Below are positions 37,459-46,502 of a stretch of DNA of 64,000 bases, in pieces. This stretch comes from Burkholderiaceae bacterium (GTDB lineage Bacteria; Pseudomonadota; Gammaproteobacteria; Burkholderiales; Burkholderiaceae_C), in contig CAJYPV010000007.1 in NCBI GenBank assembly GCA_913776825.1, positions 219,301 to 283,300 on the forward strand, in the 5' to 3' direction. The translations under genes were made by a program, and so were the position numbers. Numbering within the stretch: the first letter of the stretch is position 1; each line of letters begins with the position of its first letter. Under the pieces are notes generated by a model. The model did not search any database, was not told where the DNA came from, and saw only the letters and a program-made list of their open reading frames with translations.

Positions 37459-39387
37459 ATGTCGCTGGTGATCAAGAACAAGGACGCGCTGAATGGTTCA
37501 CGCCCGCCCGCCGTCGTCGCCAAAGGATTGAGTCGCGCCGGCAACCGCGATGCCGAGGCCTACCGCCGCCGCGCACGCACGCTGGCCAAACAACAGCAGG
37601 CCGCCGAACGCATCGCCAGCGCCAGCACCCAGCTGTCCAGCGGCATCAACGAAGCCGCGTCGGCCGCCGAAGAACTCAAGCGCGCCTCCGATCAGATCGC
37701 CAGCGGCGCGGAAGAAGCGGCCGGCGCCGCGCAGGAATCGCTCGCCGCCATCACGCAGGTCAATGAGGCGCTGCAGCGTCAACTGGCGGCGTGCCGCGAT
37801 GCGCAGACCCGCTCCGAAGGCATGCGCGATCTGGCGGGCGAGATCAACCAGCAGATCACCGCCACCATCCAGGCGGTGGGCGTCGCCGCCGAGCGCCAGG
37901 CCGCGTCGGTGGAAATGGTGGCCGAGCTGGAACGTCAGGCGGCCAACATCGGCGACATCGTGAAGGCCGTCGCCCGCATCGCGGACCAGACCAATCTGCT
38001 GGCGCTGAATGCCGCCATCGAAGCCGCGCGCGCCGGCCAGCATGGCAAGGGCTTCGCGGTGGTGGCCGATGAAGTGCGCACCCTGGCCGAGACCAGCGAG
38101 AAAAGCGCCAAGCAGATCCAGGAGCTGGTCGGGCAGATCCAGTCGGAAGTGACCGGCATTGCGTCGGGCATCAACACCTCGGCCAGTGCGATCAAGAGCG
38201 AGGTGGACAAGAGCCACATCATCACCGAGCAACTGGACCGCATCCGCCAGGACGCGACCTCGATCGTCCAAGGCGCCACCGAGATCGCCACCGCTGCGGC
38301 TCAAAGCAGTGCCGCCGCTCAGCAGGCCTTGCGCGGCACCGAGCTGATTGCCGCTGCGGCCACCGAGCAAAGCTCGGCCTGTGAAGAGTCGGCCAAGACG
38401 GTCGAGGAACAGTCCGCCGCCTTGGCCGAGTGCGAGCAGACCGCCGCCAGCCTGTCGGAGATCGCGGAGGATCTGAAGAACTCCACCGACATCTCGAAGA
38501 GCGCCGAAGAGGTGGCCTCCGCCGCCGAGGAACTGGCCAGCACGGTGCAGGAGCTCACCCGGTCCGCCGGTCAGATCATGGTCGCGCTCGAAGAGATCCG
38601 CAAAGGCGCGCAGACCCAGGCCAGCGCCACCACCGAGTCCGCCGCGGCCATCACCCAGATCGGCAAGTCGGCCCAGATCGCCGAGCAGCGCGCCAACGAA
38701 AGCCGTGAGCGCGCGTCCGCGATTCGCGGTCTGATGGGCGAGAACAAGAGCCACATCGATGCCTTGATCACCAGCATCGGCAGCGGCGTGGCGGCCACCC
38801 GCACCAGCATGCAGCAGATCAAGGAGCTGGAGCTGGTCAGCCGCAAGATCGACAAGATCGTCGACGCGATCACCCAGGTCTCGGTGCAGACCAACATGCT
38901 GGCGGTGAACGGCAGCATCGAAGCGGCTCGCGCCGGCGAGTACGGCAAGGGCTTCGTGGTGGTCGCCACCGACATCCGCAACCTCGCCCACGATTCGGCC
39001 GAGAACGCCGATCGCATCAAGGACCTCGTCAAGAGCATCCAGGACCAGATCGCGCTGGTGGGACGCGACCTCGGCGAGATCATGAGCGCCGCCCAGGTCG
39101 AGGTGGACAAGGCCCGCCATGTCACCCAGAACCTGCAGCACATGGAGCGCGACGTGCAGAGCGTCGAGAGCGGCAACTCCATCGCCGCGCAGAGCGCCAG
39201 CGAGATCGCTGCGGCGCTCACCCAGGTGCGCACCGGCGTGGATCAGATCTCCGCCGCCGCCGCACAGGCCGAGAAGTCGGCCGAGCAGGCCGCCACGGCG
39301 GCCAAGCAACAGAGCCAGGGCGCCGATGAACTGAGCGCCGCGATCGAGGAGATCTCGTCGCTGGCGGACGAGCTGCAAAGCAACTGA
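37459..39387 (+). CDS. Cytoplasmic receptor with two tandem signalling tips
   Basis: 642 residues with no membrane segment and no recognisable sensor domain. Almost the whole chain is helical coiled coil. It contains two complete receptor hairpin tips: [19 protein letters not shown] at about residue 175 with [12 protein letters not shown] after it, and [18 protein letters not shown] at about 476 with [12 protein letters not shown] after it. Each is flanked by Ala/Gln/Ser-rich helices. One signalling domain per protein is the rule, so this is a fused or duplicated receptor. The ATG at 37459 has GGAG seven bases upstream; a GTG 14 codons earlier is less likely. Confidence 0.88.
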   Translation: MSLVIKNKDALNGSRPPAVVAKGLSRAGNRDAEAYRRRARTLAKQQQAAERIASASTQLSSGINEAASAAEELKRASDQIASGAEEAAGAAQESLAAITQVNEALQRQLAACRDAQTRSEGMRDLAGEINQQITATIQAVGVAAERQAASVEMVAELERQAANIGDIVKAVARIADQTNLLALNAAIEAARAGQHGKGFAVVADEVRTLAETSEKSAKQIQELVGQIQSEVTGIASGINTSASAIKSEVDKSHIITEQLDRIRQDATSIVQGATEIATAAAQSSAAAQQALRGTELIAAAATEQSSACEESAKTVEEQSAALAECEQTAASLSEIAEDLKNSTDISKSAEEVASAAEELASTVQELTRSAGQIMVALEEIRKGAQTQASATTESAAAITQIGKSAQIAEQRANESRERASAIRGLMGENKSHIDALITSIGSGVAATRTSMQQIKELELVSRKIDKIVDAITQVSVQTNMLAVNGSIEAARAGEYGKGFVVVATDIRNLAHDSAENADRIKDLVKSIQDQIALVGRDLGEIMSAAQVEVDKARHVTQNLQHMERDVQSVESGNSIAAQSASEIAAALTQVRTGVDQISAAAAQAEKSAEQAATAAKQQSQGADELSAAIEEISSLADELQSN

Positions 39388-39402
39388 CGCCAAGGAGGCC
39401 CC

Positions 39403-40515
39403 ATGGACACCCTGGACCCCCTGGCGCCTGCAGGCGGGGCACCGGGCGCGTCGGATGGACAGTTCGTGAGCTTCGAGCTCGCGGGCGAGAAGTTCGCCGT
39501 GCCCATGGCTCCGGTGCAGGAAATCATCCGGCTTCCCGACGTGGCCCGATTGCCGCTCGCGCCGCCCGCGCTGCTCGGCCTGGCCAATCTGCGCGGTCGG
39601 GTGCTGCCGCTGATGAGCCTGCGTCGCCTGGTCGGCCTGCCCGATCTGGCGCAAAACGACGCGGCCCGCGCCATCGTCATCCACTGCGGTCAGGCGCTGG
39701 GCTTTCTGGTCGACCGCGTGTTGAGCGTGCTGCATGTCGAGCCCGGTGAACTGCAGCCCGCGGCAGGCATCCAGTCGGTGGTGCAGACCGATTGCCTCAG
39801 CGGCCTGATCCGTCGGCCCGGTGCCGACGGTCACGACGACCTGCTCATGGTGCTGGATTTCGACCTGCTGGTGGAACGCGCCTTCCGCGGCCTGCTGCGC
39901 GAGCCGCGTCAAGGCGCCGGCGAACCGGTGCGCCAGGAGACGGCGCCCACCCCGGTCGACAGCGATGCCCTCAGCCAGGATCTGCGCATGGTGAGCTTCA
40001 CCGTGGCGGGCCAGGAATACGCGCTGCCGATCGAGGATGTGCAGGAGATCGTGCAACTGCCCGAGACCATCACCGCCCTGCCCCAGGCGCCCGACCATGT
40101 GCGCGGCGTCATCACGCTGCGCCAGCGCCTGCTGCCGTTGGTGGACCTGCGCAGCCTGTTCCATCTGGGCGCGCCCGATGCCGACGCGCACCAGCGCATC
40201 GTGGTGGTGAGCCTGCCCGACTGCGGTCCGGTCGGGCTGGTGACCGATGCGGTCAAGGAAGTGCTGAGCGTGCCGCAGCGGCTGACCGATGCGGTGCCCG
40301 AGCTGCTCAGCCGCGATGGTCAGCTGTCCGAATTCAGCGCGATCTGCCGGCTCGATGAGGGCCGCCGGCTGGTGTCGGTGCTGTCGTCCGCCCGCCTGAT
40401 CGGACTGGACGCCGTGCGCGAGGCGGCGGCGCTGACCGGTCAGTCGCCGTCGTCCCGCCCTGATGCGATGGAGTCCACGATGCAGGACCAACACAATCCC
40501 GCTGAGGTGCCGTAG
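39403..40515 (+). CDS. Tandem CheW protein (two CheW domains), ends at an amber codon
   Basis: Two CheW domains in one chain: about residues 20-165 (QFVSFELAGEKFAVPMAPVQ, NLRGRVLPLMSLRRLVGL) and 195-340 (RMVSFTVAGQEYALPIEDVQ, TLRQRLLPLVDLRSLF). 370 residues to TAG 40513-40515. AAGGAGG precedes the ATG. The same frame continues past the stop into a third complete CheW domain, so the stop may be a recent nonsense change, or this may be a normal end. Acts as a scaffold between receptors and CheA. Confidence 0.88.
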   Translation: MDTLDPLAPAGGAPGASDGQFVSFELAGEKFAVPMAPVQEIIRLPDVARLPLAPPALLGLANLRGRVLPLMSLRRLVGLPDLAQNDAARAIVIHCGQALGFLVDRVLSVLHVEPGELQPAAGIQSVVQTDCLSGLIRRPGADGHDDLLMVLDFDLLVERAFRGLLREPRQGAGEPVRQETAPTPVDSDALSQDLRMVSFTVAGQEYALPIEDVQEIVQLPETITALPQAPDHVRGVITLRQRLLPLVDLRSLFHLGAPDADAHQRIVVVSLPDCGPVGLVTDAVKEVLSVPQRLTDAVPELLSRDGQLSEFSAICRLDEGRRLVSVLSSARLIGLDAVREAAALTGQSPSSRPDAMESTMQDQHNPAEVP

Positions 40516-40530
40516 GAAGACCTGCAGCTG

Positions 40531-41010
40531 GTGATCTTCCGCCTGGGCGCCGAGGAATTCGGCGTGCCGATCATGTGCGTGCAGGAGATCGTCCGCGTGC
40601 CGGAGCAGCTGACCAAGGTGCCGCGCACGCCGTCCTTCGTCGAGGGCGTGATCAACCTGCGCGGCGCGGTGCTGCCGGTCATCGATCAACGCAGCCGCAT
40701 GGGGCTGGAGGCGGTGCCGCGCAATGACGGCCAGCGCATCATGGTGTTCTCGCTCGGCGAGCAACGCACCGGCTTCATCGTCGATTCGGTGGCCGAGGTG
40801 CTGCGCGTGCCGCGCCATTGCCTCGCGCCGGCGCCCACGCTGTCCGAAGCGCAGAGCCGCATGATCCGCGAGGTGGCACGGCTGGATGCCCAGCAGCGGC
40901 TGATCATGCTGATCGATCCGCCGCAACTGCTGCAGTGGCAGAACGACGCGGCGGTCGACGGCCTGACACGCGCCGAGCCGCTGGCCGACACGCAGCGGCG
41001 CGCGGCCTGA
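40531..41010 (+). CDS. cheW: Third CheW domain downstream of the amber codon
   Basis: CheW coupling domain in the same frame as the preceding tandem-CheW gene: MCVQEIVRVPEQLTKVPRTP, GVINLRGAVLPVIDQRSRMGL, RIMVFSLGEQRTGFIVDSVAEV. Only a GTG (40531) is available after TAG 40513, with a weak AGGAAG upstream, and it removes the EDLQL that normally begins the first strand. An ATG at 40480 with GGAG six bases upstream would give a standard CheW start, but TAG interrupts it after 11 codons. It may be a truncated gene, a pseudogene, or a mis-sequenced GAG codon. Confidence 0.65.
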   Translation: MIFRLGAEEFGVPIMCVQEIVRVPEQLTKVPRTPSFVEGVINLRGAVLPVIDQRSRMGLEAVPRNDGQRIMVFSLGEQRTGFIVDSVAEVLRVPRHCLAPAPTLSEAQSRMIREVARLDAQQRLIMLIDPPQLLQWQNDAAVDGLTRAEPLADTQRRAA

Positions 41011-41026
41011 GCGGCGGAGAACGACG

Positions 41027-42226
41027 ATGGGCAACAAGGTACTCGTCGTGGATGACTCGGCCCTGATGCGCAAGGTGTTGCGCCAGGTGCTGACCGAGGC
41101 CGGCTTCGAGGTCGCCTCGGCGCGCAGCGGCGTCGAGGGCATCGAGATGATCGAAGCCTTTCAGCCGGATGTGGTGACGCTGGACGTCAACATGCCGGAG
41201 ATGGACGGCCTGACCGCCTTGTCGCTGCTGATGACGGTGCGGCCGACGCCGGTGATCATGGTGTCGTCGCTCACCACCGCCTCGGCGATGCCGACGCTCG
41301 AAGCGCTGGCCCTGGGCGCGGTGGACTATGTCGCCAAGCCCGGCGGCACGATCTCGCTGAATCTGCATCAGGTGGCGGATGACCTGGTGGAGAAGGTCCG
41401 CACCGCCAGCACGGCGCGGGTGCGCGGCGCTCGCCAGCGGCCGGCCAAGCCGGAACCGGCGTCACGCCTCCGAGCGTCGTCGGGCACGACGTCGGCGCCG
41501 GCCCTCAGCAAGACCGCACGCGCAGCGGGCCGCGTCACCACGCGGTTGCGCGAGCCCGGCGTGGCGGAGGTCGCGCCGCCACCGACGCCGGCCGTTCGAC
41601 CGCTGCGGGACACGCGGGCGGCCCGGCCGTCGCGCGACCTGGGCCGACCGGAGGGGCTGCTGTTGATCGGCGTCTCCACCGGCGGACCGCGCACGCTCGA
41701 AGACATCCTGCCCACGCTGCCGGCGGACTTCCCCTGGCCGGTGCTGGTCTGCCAGCACATGCCGGCGCAGTTCACCACGACCTTCGCCCAACGCATGGAT
41801 TCGATCTGCGCGCTGGAGGTGCGCGAGTGCGACAGCCCCATGCCGCTGCAAGCCGGCCAGGTGCTGATCGCGCAAGGCGGCAAGGACATGGTGATCGCCG
41901 AACGGCTGGGCCGGCTGATCGCGCTGCCGGTGCCGGAGACGCCCCATCAGCCCTGGCATCCCTGCGTGGACGTGCTGGTGGACAGCGCCCTGCGCCAGAT
42001 GCCGCCGAGCCAGTTGGTCGGCGTGCTGCTGACCGGCATGGGCTGCGACGGCGCGGCCAGCATGGCGCGACTGCATCAGCAAGGTGGCCGCACGATCGCG
42101 GAATCGGCCGAGAGTGCGGTCGTCTTCGGCATGCCGCAGGAACTCATCAACCGCCAGGGCGCGGATCTCGTGCTGCCCTGCACCCGCATCGGCGAGCAGG
42201 TGCGCGACTGGATCTGCGCGCACTGA
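41027..42226 (+). CDS. cheB: CheB protein-glutamate methylesterase, second system
   Basis: Receiver (about 1-120): KVLVVDDSALMRKVLRQ, phosphoacceptor Asp53 in VTLDVNMPEMDG, lysine in VAKPGG. A 90-residue Arg/Ala/Pro-rich linker follows. The esterase domain (about 205-395) has Ser217 in GVSTGGPRT, His244 in CQHMPAQF and Asp341 in GMGCDGA. 399 residues. CGGAG precedes the ATG. It is paired with a CheR two genes downstream. Confidence 0.94.
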   Translation: MGNKVLVVDDSALMRKVLRQVLTEAGFEVASARSGVEGIEMIEAFQPDVVTLDVNMPEMDGLTALSLLMTVRPTPVIMVSSLTTASAMPTLEALALGAVDYVAKPGGTISLNLHQVADDLVEKVRTASTARVRGARQRPAKPEPASRLRASSGTTSAPALSKTARAAGRVTTRLREPGVAEVAPPPTPAVRPLRDTRAARPSRDLGRPEGLLLIGVSTGGPRTLEDILPTLPADFPWPVLVCQHMPAQFTTTFAQRMDSICALEVRECDSPMPLQAGQVLIAQGGKDMVIAERLGRLIALPVPETPHQPWHPCVDVLVDSALRQMPPSQLVGVLLTGMGCDGAASMARLHQQGGRTIAESAESAVVFGMPQELINRQGADLVLPCTRIGEQVRDWICAH

Positions 42227-42239
42227 ACGGAGTCACCTC

Positions 42240-42863
42240 ATGGGCTTGAAGAAACTCATCGCCTCGCCACCCGCCACGATGCAATGGCGTCAGCCGGGTC
42301 GTGACGCCGACGGCCTGCTGCAGCAGCTGAGCGACACCGACCCGCGCCAGCGCCGGCTGGCCGCGCGTGATCTGAGCGCCTTTCCCGCCTCGGCGCGACG
42401 GCTGGGCGAAGTGCTGGCCGCCGAGACCGACGTCAGCGTGCGGGACGCGCTGTTCAACAGCCTGAGCCAGATCGCCAGCGAAGACGCGGTGCAGGCCTTG
42501 CTGCCGCTGCTGCGCACCGAAGACGCCGGCCTGCGCAATGGCGCCATCGAAGCGCTGGCCACGATGCCGCAGGCGGTGGCGCCGTGCATCGACCATTTGC
42601 TGCAGGACGCGGATGCGGACGTGCGCATCTTCGCGGTGAACCTGCTCGGCGAGCTGCGCCATGCCGAGGTGCCGCGCTGGCTGCTGCAGGTGCTGCAGCG
42701 CGAGCCGCATGTGAATGTGGTGGCGGCCGCGCTGGAGCTGATGGCCGAAGTCGGCACCGCCGGCGATCTGTCCGCGCTGCGCGCGGTGCGGGCCCGCTTC
42801 GAGCACGACCCCTTCATCCAGTTCGCGGCGGACATCGCCATCAGCCGGATCGACACACCATGA
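42240..42863 (+). CDS. HEAT-repeat protein in the chemosensory operon
   Basis: 207 residues of paired helices forming about four or five HEAT-type repeats. Recurring elements are DVSVRDALFNSLSQIASEDA, RNGAIEALATMPQA and DVRIFAVNLLGELRHAEV. No catalytic motif; HEAT proteins usually act as scaffolds. CGGAG lies seven bases before the ATG, and the end overlaps the cheR start (ATGA), so it is coupled to it. Related HEAT proteins occur beside some CheR/CheB genes, but no defined role is known to me. Confidence 0.85.
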   Translation: MGLKKLIASPPATMQWRQPGRDADGLLQQLSDTDPRQRRLAARDLSAFPASARRLGEVLAAETDVSVRDALFNSLSQIASEDAVQALLPLLRTEDAGLRNGAIEALATMPQAVAPCIDHLLQDADADVRIFAVNLLGELRHAEVPRWLLQVLQREPHVNVVAAALELMAEVGTAGDLSALRAVRARFEHDPFIQFAADIAISRIDTP

Positions 42864-43741
42864 CCCAGGCGCTGCGCTCATCTCCCGCGCGCGCCGAGCC
42901 GGCGGTGACGGAGGCCGACTTCCTGAAGTTCCGGGAGTTCTTCTATCGCAAGACGGGCATCCACTTCGACGAGAACAAGCGCTACTTCGTCGACAAGCGG
43001 CTGGTGGACCGCATGGCCGCCACTGGCGCGAACAGCTTCCGCGAGTACTTCGTCGGCCTGCGTTTCGAGCGCGATGGCCTGGAGCTGCAGCACCTGGTCA
43101 ATGCGATGACGGTGAACGAAACCTACTTCCTGCGCGAGGCCTATCAGTTCGACTGCATGAGCAACGACCTGCTCGACGAGCTGCAGACCCGCAAGAAGCC
43201 AGGCGATCCGCTGCGCATCTGGTCCATCCCGTCCTCCACCGGCGAGGAGCCCTATTCCATCGCGATGCATCTGCTGGAACGCTGGCCCGGCATCCACCAG
43301 CACGACGTGGAGATCCTCTCGTCCGACATCGACACCCAGGTGCTGGAAGCCGCCCAGCGCGGCATCTACAGCCAGCGCTCGGTGGCCAATCTGCCCAAGC
43401 CCTGGCTGGACAAATACTTCACCCGCCGCGGCGACAACGAATGGGTGATCTCCCGCGAGCTGGTGGCGGCGATCGACTTTTCGCGCGTGAATCTCAGCGA
43501 TCCGAAGGACACGCAGCGCTTCCGCGACATCGACCTGATCTTCTGCCGCAACCTGCTGATCTATTTCGATGATGTCTCGCGCCGCGCCGCGGCCGAATCC
43601 TTCTATGACGCGCTCAGCCCGGGCGGCTTCATCTGCCTGGGCCATTCGGAGTCGATGAGCCGCATCAGCGCGCTCTACCGCGTGCGGCGCTTCGCCGACG
43701 CGATGGTCTATCAGAAACCCCTGACCGGAGAGGCCCCATGA
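42860..43741 (+). CDS. cheR: CheR methyltransferase, second system
   Basis: Methylates receptor glutamates with SAM. N-terminal helical domain DFLKFREFFYRKTGIHFDE. Catalytic domain: VNETYFLREAYQFD, FCRNLLIYFDDVSRRAA, ICLGHSESM. The SAM loop reads WSIPSSTGEEPYS instead of the usual WSAGCSTGEEPYS, so the conserved Gly-Cys is Pro-Ser; activity may be altered. 293 residues, no TPR. ATGA overlaps on both sides. Confidence 0.92.
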   Translation: MTQALRSSPARAEPAVTEADFLKFREFFYRKTGIHFDENKRYFVDKRLVDRMAATGANSFREYFVGLRFERDGLELQHLVNAMTVNETYFLREAYQFDCMSNDLLDELQTRKKPGDPLRIWSIPSSTGEEPYSIAMHLLERWPGIHQHDVEILSSDIDTQVLEAAQRGIYSQRSVANLPKPWLDKYFTRRGDNEWVISRELVAAIDFSRVNLSDPKDTQRFRDIDLIFCRNLLIYFDDVSRRAAAESFYDALSPGGFICLGHSESMSRISALYRVRRFADAMVYQKPLTGEAP

Positions 43742-44175
43742 CCGCCGCTCGCATCCTGGTGGTCGATGACGCGGCCACCATCCGCATGTATCACCGCAAG
43801 CTGCTCGGCGATGCCGGCTGGACCACCGACGAGGCCATCAACGGCCTGGAGGCGGTCGAGAAGGTCGTGGCCGCCGGCGGCGATCGGCCCTACGACCTGT
43901 ATGTGGTGGACGTCAACATGCCCAAGCTGGATGGCTACGGCTTCGTGCGCGAGCTGCGCCGCCTGCCGGCCTCGCAGCAGGCCCCGGTGATGATGGTGTC
44001 CACCGAAGCGCAATTGCAGGATGCCACCGCCGCGCAGGAAGCCGGCGCGAACTGCTATCTGGTCAAGCCGGCCCGCCCCGCCGAACTGGTGTTGACCGCA
44101 GCCCTGCTGCTGGGCGATGCCGCCGCCGCGATCAAGGCCGCTGCCGCCCATCCTGTGAATGGAGGCGCCCGATGA
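43738..44175 (+). CDS. cheY: CheY-like single-domain response regulator
   Basis: 145 residues: ARILVVDDAATIRMYHRKLL, phosphoacceptor Asp58 in LYVVDVNMPKLDGYG, conserved Ser in MMVSTEAQ and Lys in YLVKPAR. The C-terminus has an added Ala-rich tail. Coupled by ATGA overlap to cheR before and cheA after. It is the first of two CheY genes in this operon, so one may act as output and the other as phosphate sink. Confidence 0.92.
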   Translation: MTAARILVVDDAATIRMYHRKLLGDAGWTTDEAINGLEAVEKVVAAGGDRPYDLYVVDVNMPKLDGYGFVRELRRLPASQQAPVMMVSTEAQLQDATAAQEAGANCYLVKPARPAELVLTAALLLGDAAAAIKAAAAHPVNGGAR

Positions 44176-46502
44176 GCACCAGCACCGAAATGGTCGAGCA
44201 ATTCGTGCTTGAAGCGCGCGAATGTCTGGAGGCCATCGGCCAGCGCCTGCTCGATGTGGAGCGGCGTCCGGACGATCCGGAGCTGCTGAATGACCTGTTC
44301 CGCTCGGTCCATACGCTCAAGGGCAACTGCGGCCTGTTCGAGTTCGGCGCGCTGGAGCATGTGGTGCATGCCGGCGAAGATCTGCTGGAGCAGGTGCGCG
44401 CCGGCCACCTGCCCTACAACGGCGCGATGGCGGATGCGCTGCTCGCTGCCATGGACCACAGCGCCGAGCTGATCGACGACATCGCCACCCACGGCCGTCT
44501 GCCGGAAGAAGCGATGGCTCGTTCGCAAGCGCTGGCGACCGCGCTGCGGGCATTCCTGGGCGGCGCTGGCGCGGCCGAGGCGTCAACGACTGCGCCGTCG
44601 GGTCAGCCAGCCGCCGCCGGGGTCGCCACACCGGCCGCGCCTGCACCGCTGCCCGACTGGGCTCGTCATCTGCCTGCCCCATGGGCCGCGCTGTTGACGC
44701 CGGGCTACTGCGTGCTGCGTTATGAGCCCGAGCCGGAATGCTTCTTCAAGGGCGAGGATCCCTGGGCGCTGGTGCGCCAGATCCCGGGCCTGCTGGAGAT
44801 GGAGGTGATCGCTCCGGACGATTGGGGGCCGCTGGACGCCTTCGACTGCTATCGCAGCCAACTGGTGTTTCTCGCGCTGAGCCGCTCGCCCGAGGCCTAT
44901 CTGCAGGAGCATTTCCGGTATGTGCCGGAGCAGTGCCAGATCGTCACCCTGCCCGCGCCGGCGCCGGCCGAGACCTCGCTGATCGCCGCCCATGCCGACC
45001 TGATGAGCCAGCGCCTGGCCCAGCTGTGGAGCGACCAGATCGCCTTGCTGCAGCGCCTTGCGCCCACTGCGGGCACGACCGCCGCCGCGCATCAGGTGCT
45101 CACGCATCTGCTGAGGCTGCGCAGCAGCCTGCCCGGCGTGGATGCAGCGGCGATCCAGGACGCCACCGCGTCGCAGCCCGCCGCCGATGCGAGTCCGACC
45201 GCGTTGGCGTCCTGGGCGCGGCAGCATCATCCGACCCGCCCCGCCGCCGAGACCACCGCCGGCAGCACGGGCCGCGGCACGGCCCTGCCCACCGCGCCGG
45301 CCGAGGACAGCGCCGGCGAGCGCGCCGGCCACAAGGTGCTGAAGGTCGCGCAGGACAAGATCGATCGGCTGATGGACCTGATCGGCGAAATGGTGGTGGC
45401 CAAGAATGCGCTGCCCTATCTGGCGCAGCGCGCGGAGACCCACTTCCGGCAGCGCGAGCTGGCGCGGGAGATCAAGAACCAATATGCGGTGATCAACCGC
45501 ATTGCCGAGGACATGCAGCACGCCATCATGCAGGTGCGCATGCTGCCGGTGGGCACGGTGTTCCAGCGCTTCGGCCGCCTGGTGCGCGATATCTCCAAGC
45601 GGCTGGGCAAGGAGGTGCAGCTGGTCATCGAGGGTGAAGACACCGAGGCCGACAAGAACGTCATCGAGAGCCTGGCCGACCCGCTGATCCACATCCTGCG
45701 CAACTGCCTGGATCACGGCATCGAGACCCCGGATGTGCGGGTCGCCAAGGGCAAGCCGGCGCAGGGCACCTTGCGGGTGAGCGCGCGTCAGGACGGAGAC
45801 CGGGTGGTGCTGGACATCGCCGACGACGGCGCCGGCGTGGACACGGCGCGGGTGCGCACCAAGGCGGTCGCGCTCGGCCTGATTCCGGCCGATCGGGCGG
45901 ATGCGCTCAGCGAAGCCGAGGCGGTGCAACTGGTGTTCCTGCCGGGCTTCTCGACCGCCGACAGCATCTCCGACCTGTCCGGTCGAGGCGTGGGCATGGA
46001 TGTGGTCCGCTCCGCCGTCGAGCGGGTGAACGGCACGGTGCAGCTGACCAGCGTGCGCGGCCAGGGCACGACGCTGCAGCTCACCTTGCCGCTGTCGATG
46101 GCGGTGACGCACGTGATGATGATCCGCTCGGACGGCTGCCGCTTCGGCGTGCCGATGGACCTGATCGTCGAGACCGTGCGGGTGCCGGCGGACGAGATCC
46201 ATCATTTCAAGTCGGCCCAGACGGTGGTGCTGCGGGGCCGCATCGTGCCGCTGCGCAGCCTCAACCAACTGCTGGGCATGGATGAACCGCAGACGCTGAA
46301 TGCCGAAGGCGAGCATGCGGTGCTGGTGCTGCGTTGGGGCGGCGAGCCCGTCGGCCTGATCGTGGATGAATTCGACGGCACCTCCGACATCATCCTGCGC
46401 CCGCTGGAAGGCGTGCTCGGCGGCATGACCGGCTTCGCCGGCTCGGCGCTGATGGGCGACGGCAGCGTGCTGATGATCCTCAATCCCAAGGAGCTGCTCT
46501 GA
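44172..46502 (+). CDS. cheA: CheA histidine kinase with atypical central domain
   Basis: 776 residues. HPt: RSVHTLKGNCGLFEF with His47. Instead of a recognisable P2, residues about 160-262 form a distinct globular segment with a run of aromatic and acidic residues (GYCVLRYEPEPECFFKGEDP and FDCYRSQLVFLALSRSPEA). Dimerisation (KIDRLMDLIGEMVVAKNAL), ATPase (ILRNCLDHGIE, ADDGAGVD, GRGVGMDVV) and CheW-like regulatory domains follow. No receiver. It overlaps the downstream small gene (TGATG). Confidence 0.92.
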   Translation: MSTSTEMVEQFVLEARECLEAIGQRLLDVERRPDDPELLNDLFRSVHTLKGNCGLFEFGALEHVVHAGEDLLEQVRAGHLPYNGAMADALLAAMDHSAELIDDIATHGRLPEEAMARSQALATALRAFLGGAGAAEASTTAPSGQPAAAGVATPAAPAPLPDWARHLPAPWAALLTPGYCVLRYEPEPECFFKGEDPWALVRQIPGLLEMEVIAPDDWGPLDAFDCYRSQLVFLALSRSPEAYLQEHFRYVPEQCQIVTLPAPAPAETSLIAAHADLMSQRLAQLWSDQIALLQRLAPTAGTTAAAHQVLTHLLRLRSSLPGVDAAAIQDATASQPAADASPTALASWARQHHPTRPAAETTAGSTGRGTALPTAPAEDSAGERAGHKVLKVAQDKIDRLMDLIGEMVVAKNALPYLAQRAETHFRQRELAREIKNQYAVINRIAEDMQHAIMQVRMLPVGTVFQRFGRLVRDISKRLGKEVQLVIEGEDTEADKNVIESLADPLIHILRNCLDHGIETPDVRVAKGKPAQGTLRVSARQDGDRVVLDIADDGAGVDTARVRTKAVALGLIPADRADALSEAEAVQLVFLPGFSTADSISDLSGRGVGMDVVRSAVERVNGTVQLTSVRGQGTTLQLTLPLSMAVTHVMMIRSDGCRFGVPMDLIVETVRVPADEIHHFKSAQTVVLRGRIVPLRSLNQLLGMDEPQTLNAEGEHAVLVLRWGGEPVGLIVDEFDGTSDIILRPLEGVLGGMTGFAGSALMGDGSVLMILNPKELL

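Noticed and set aside
37498..41142. A 1200-codon minus-strand open frame opposite the receptor and CheW genes
   Set aside because: Low-complexity product from GC-rich antisense codons; the plus strand has clear MCP and CheW domains.
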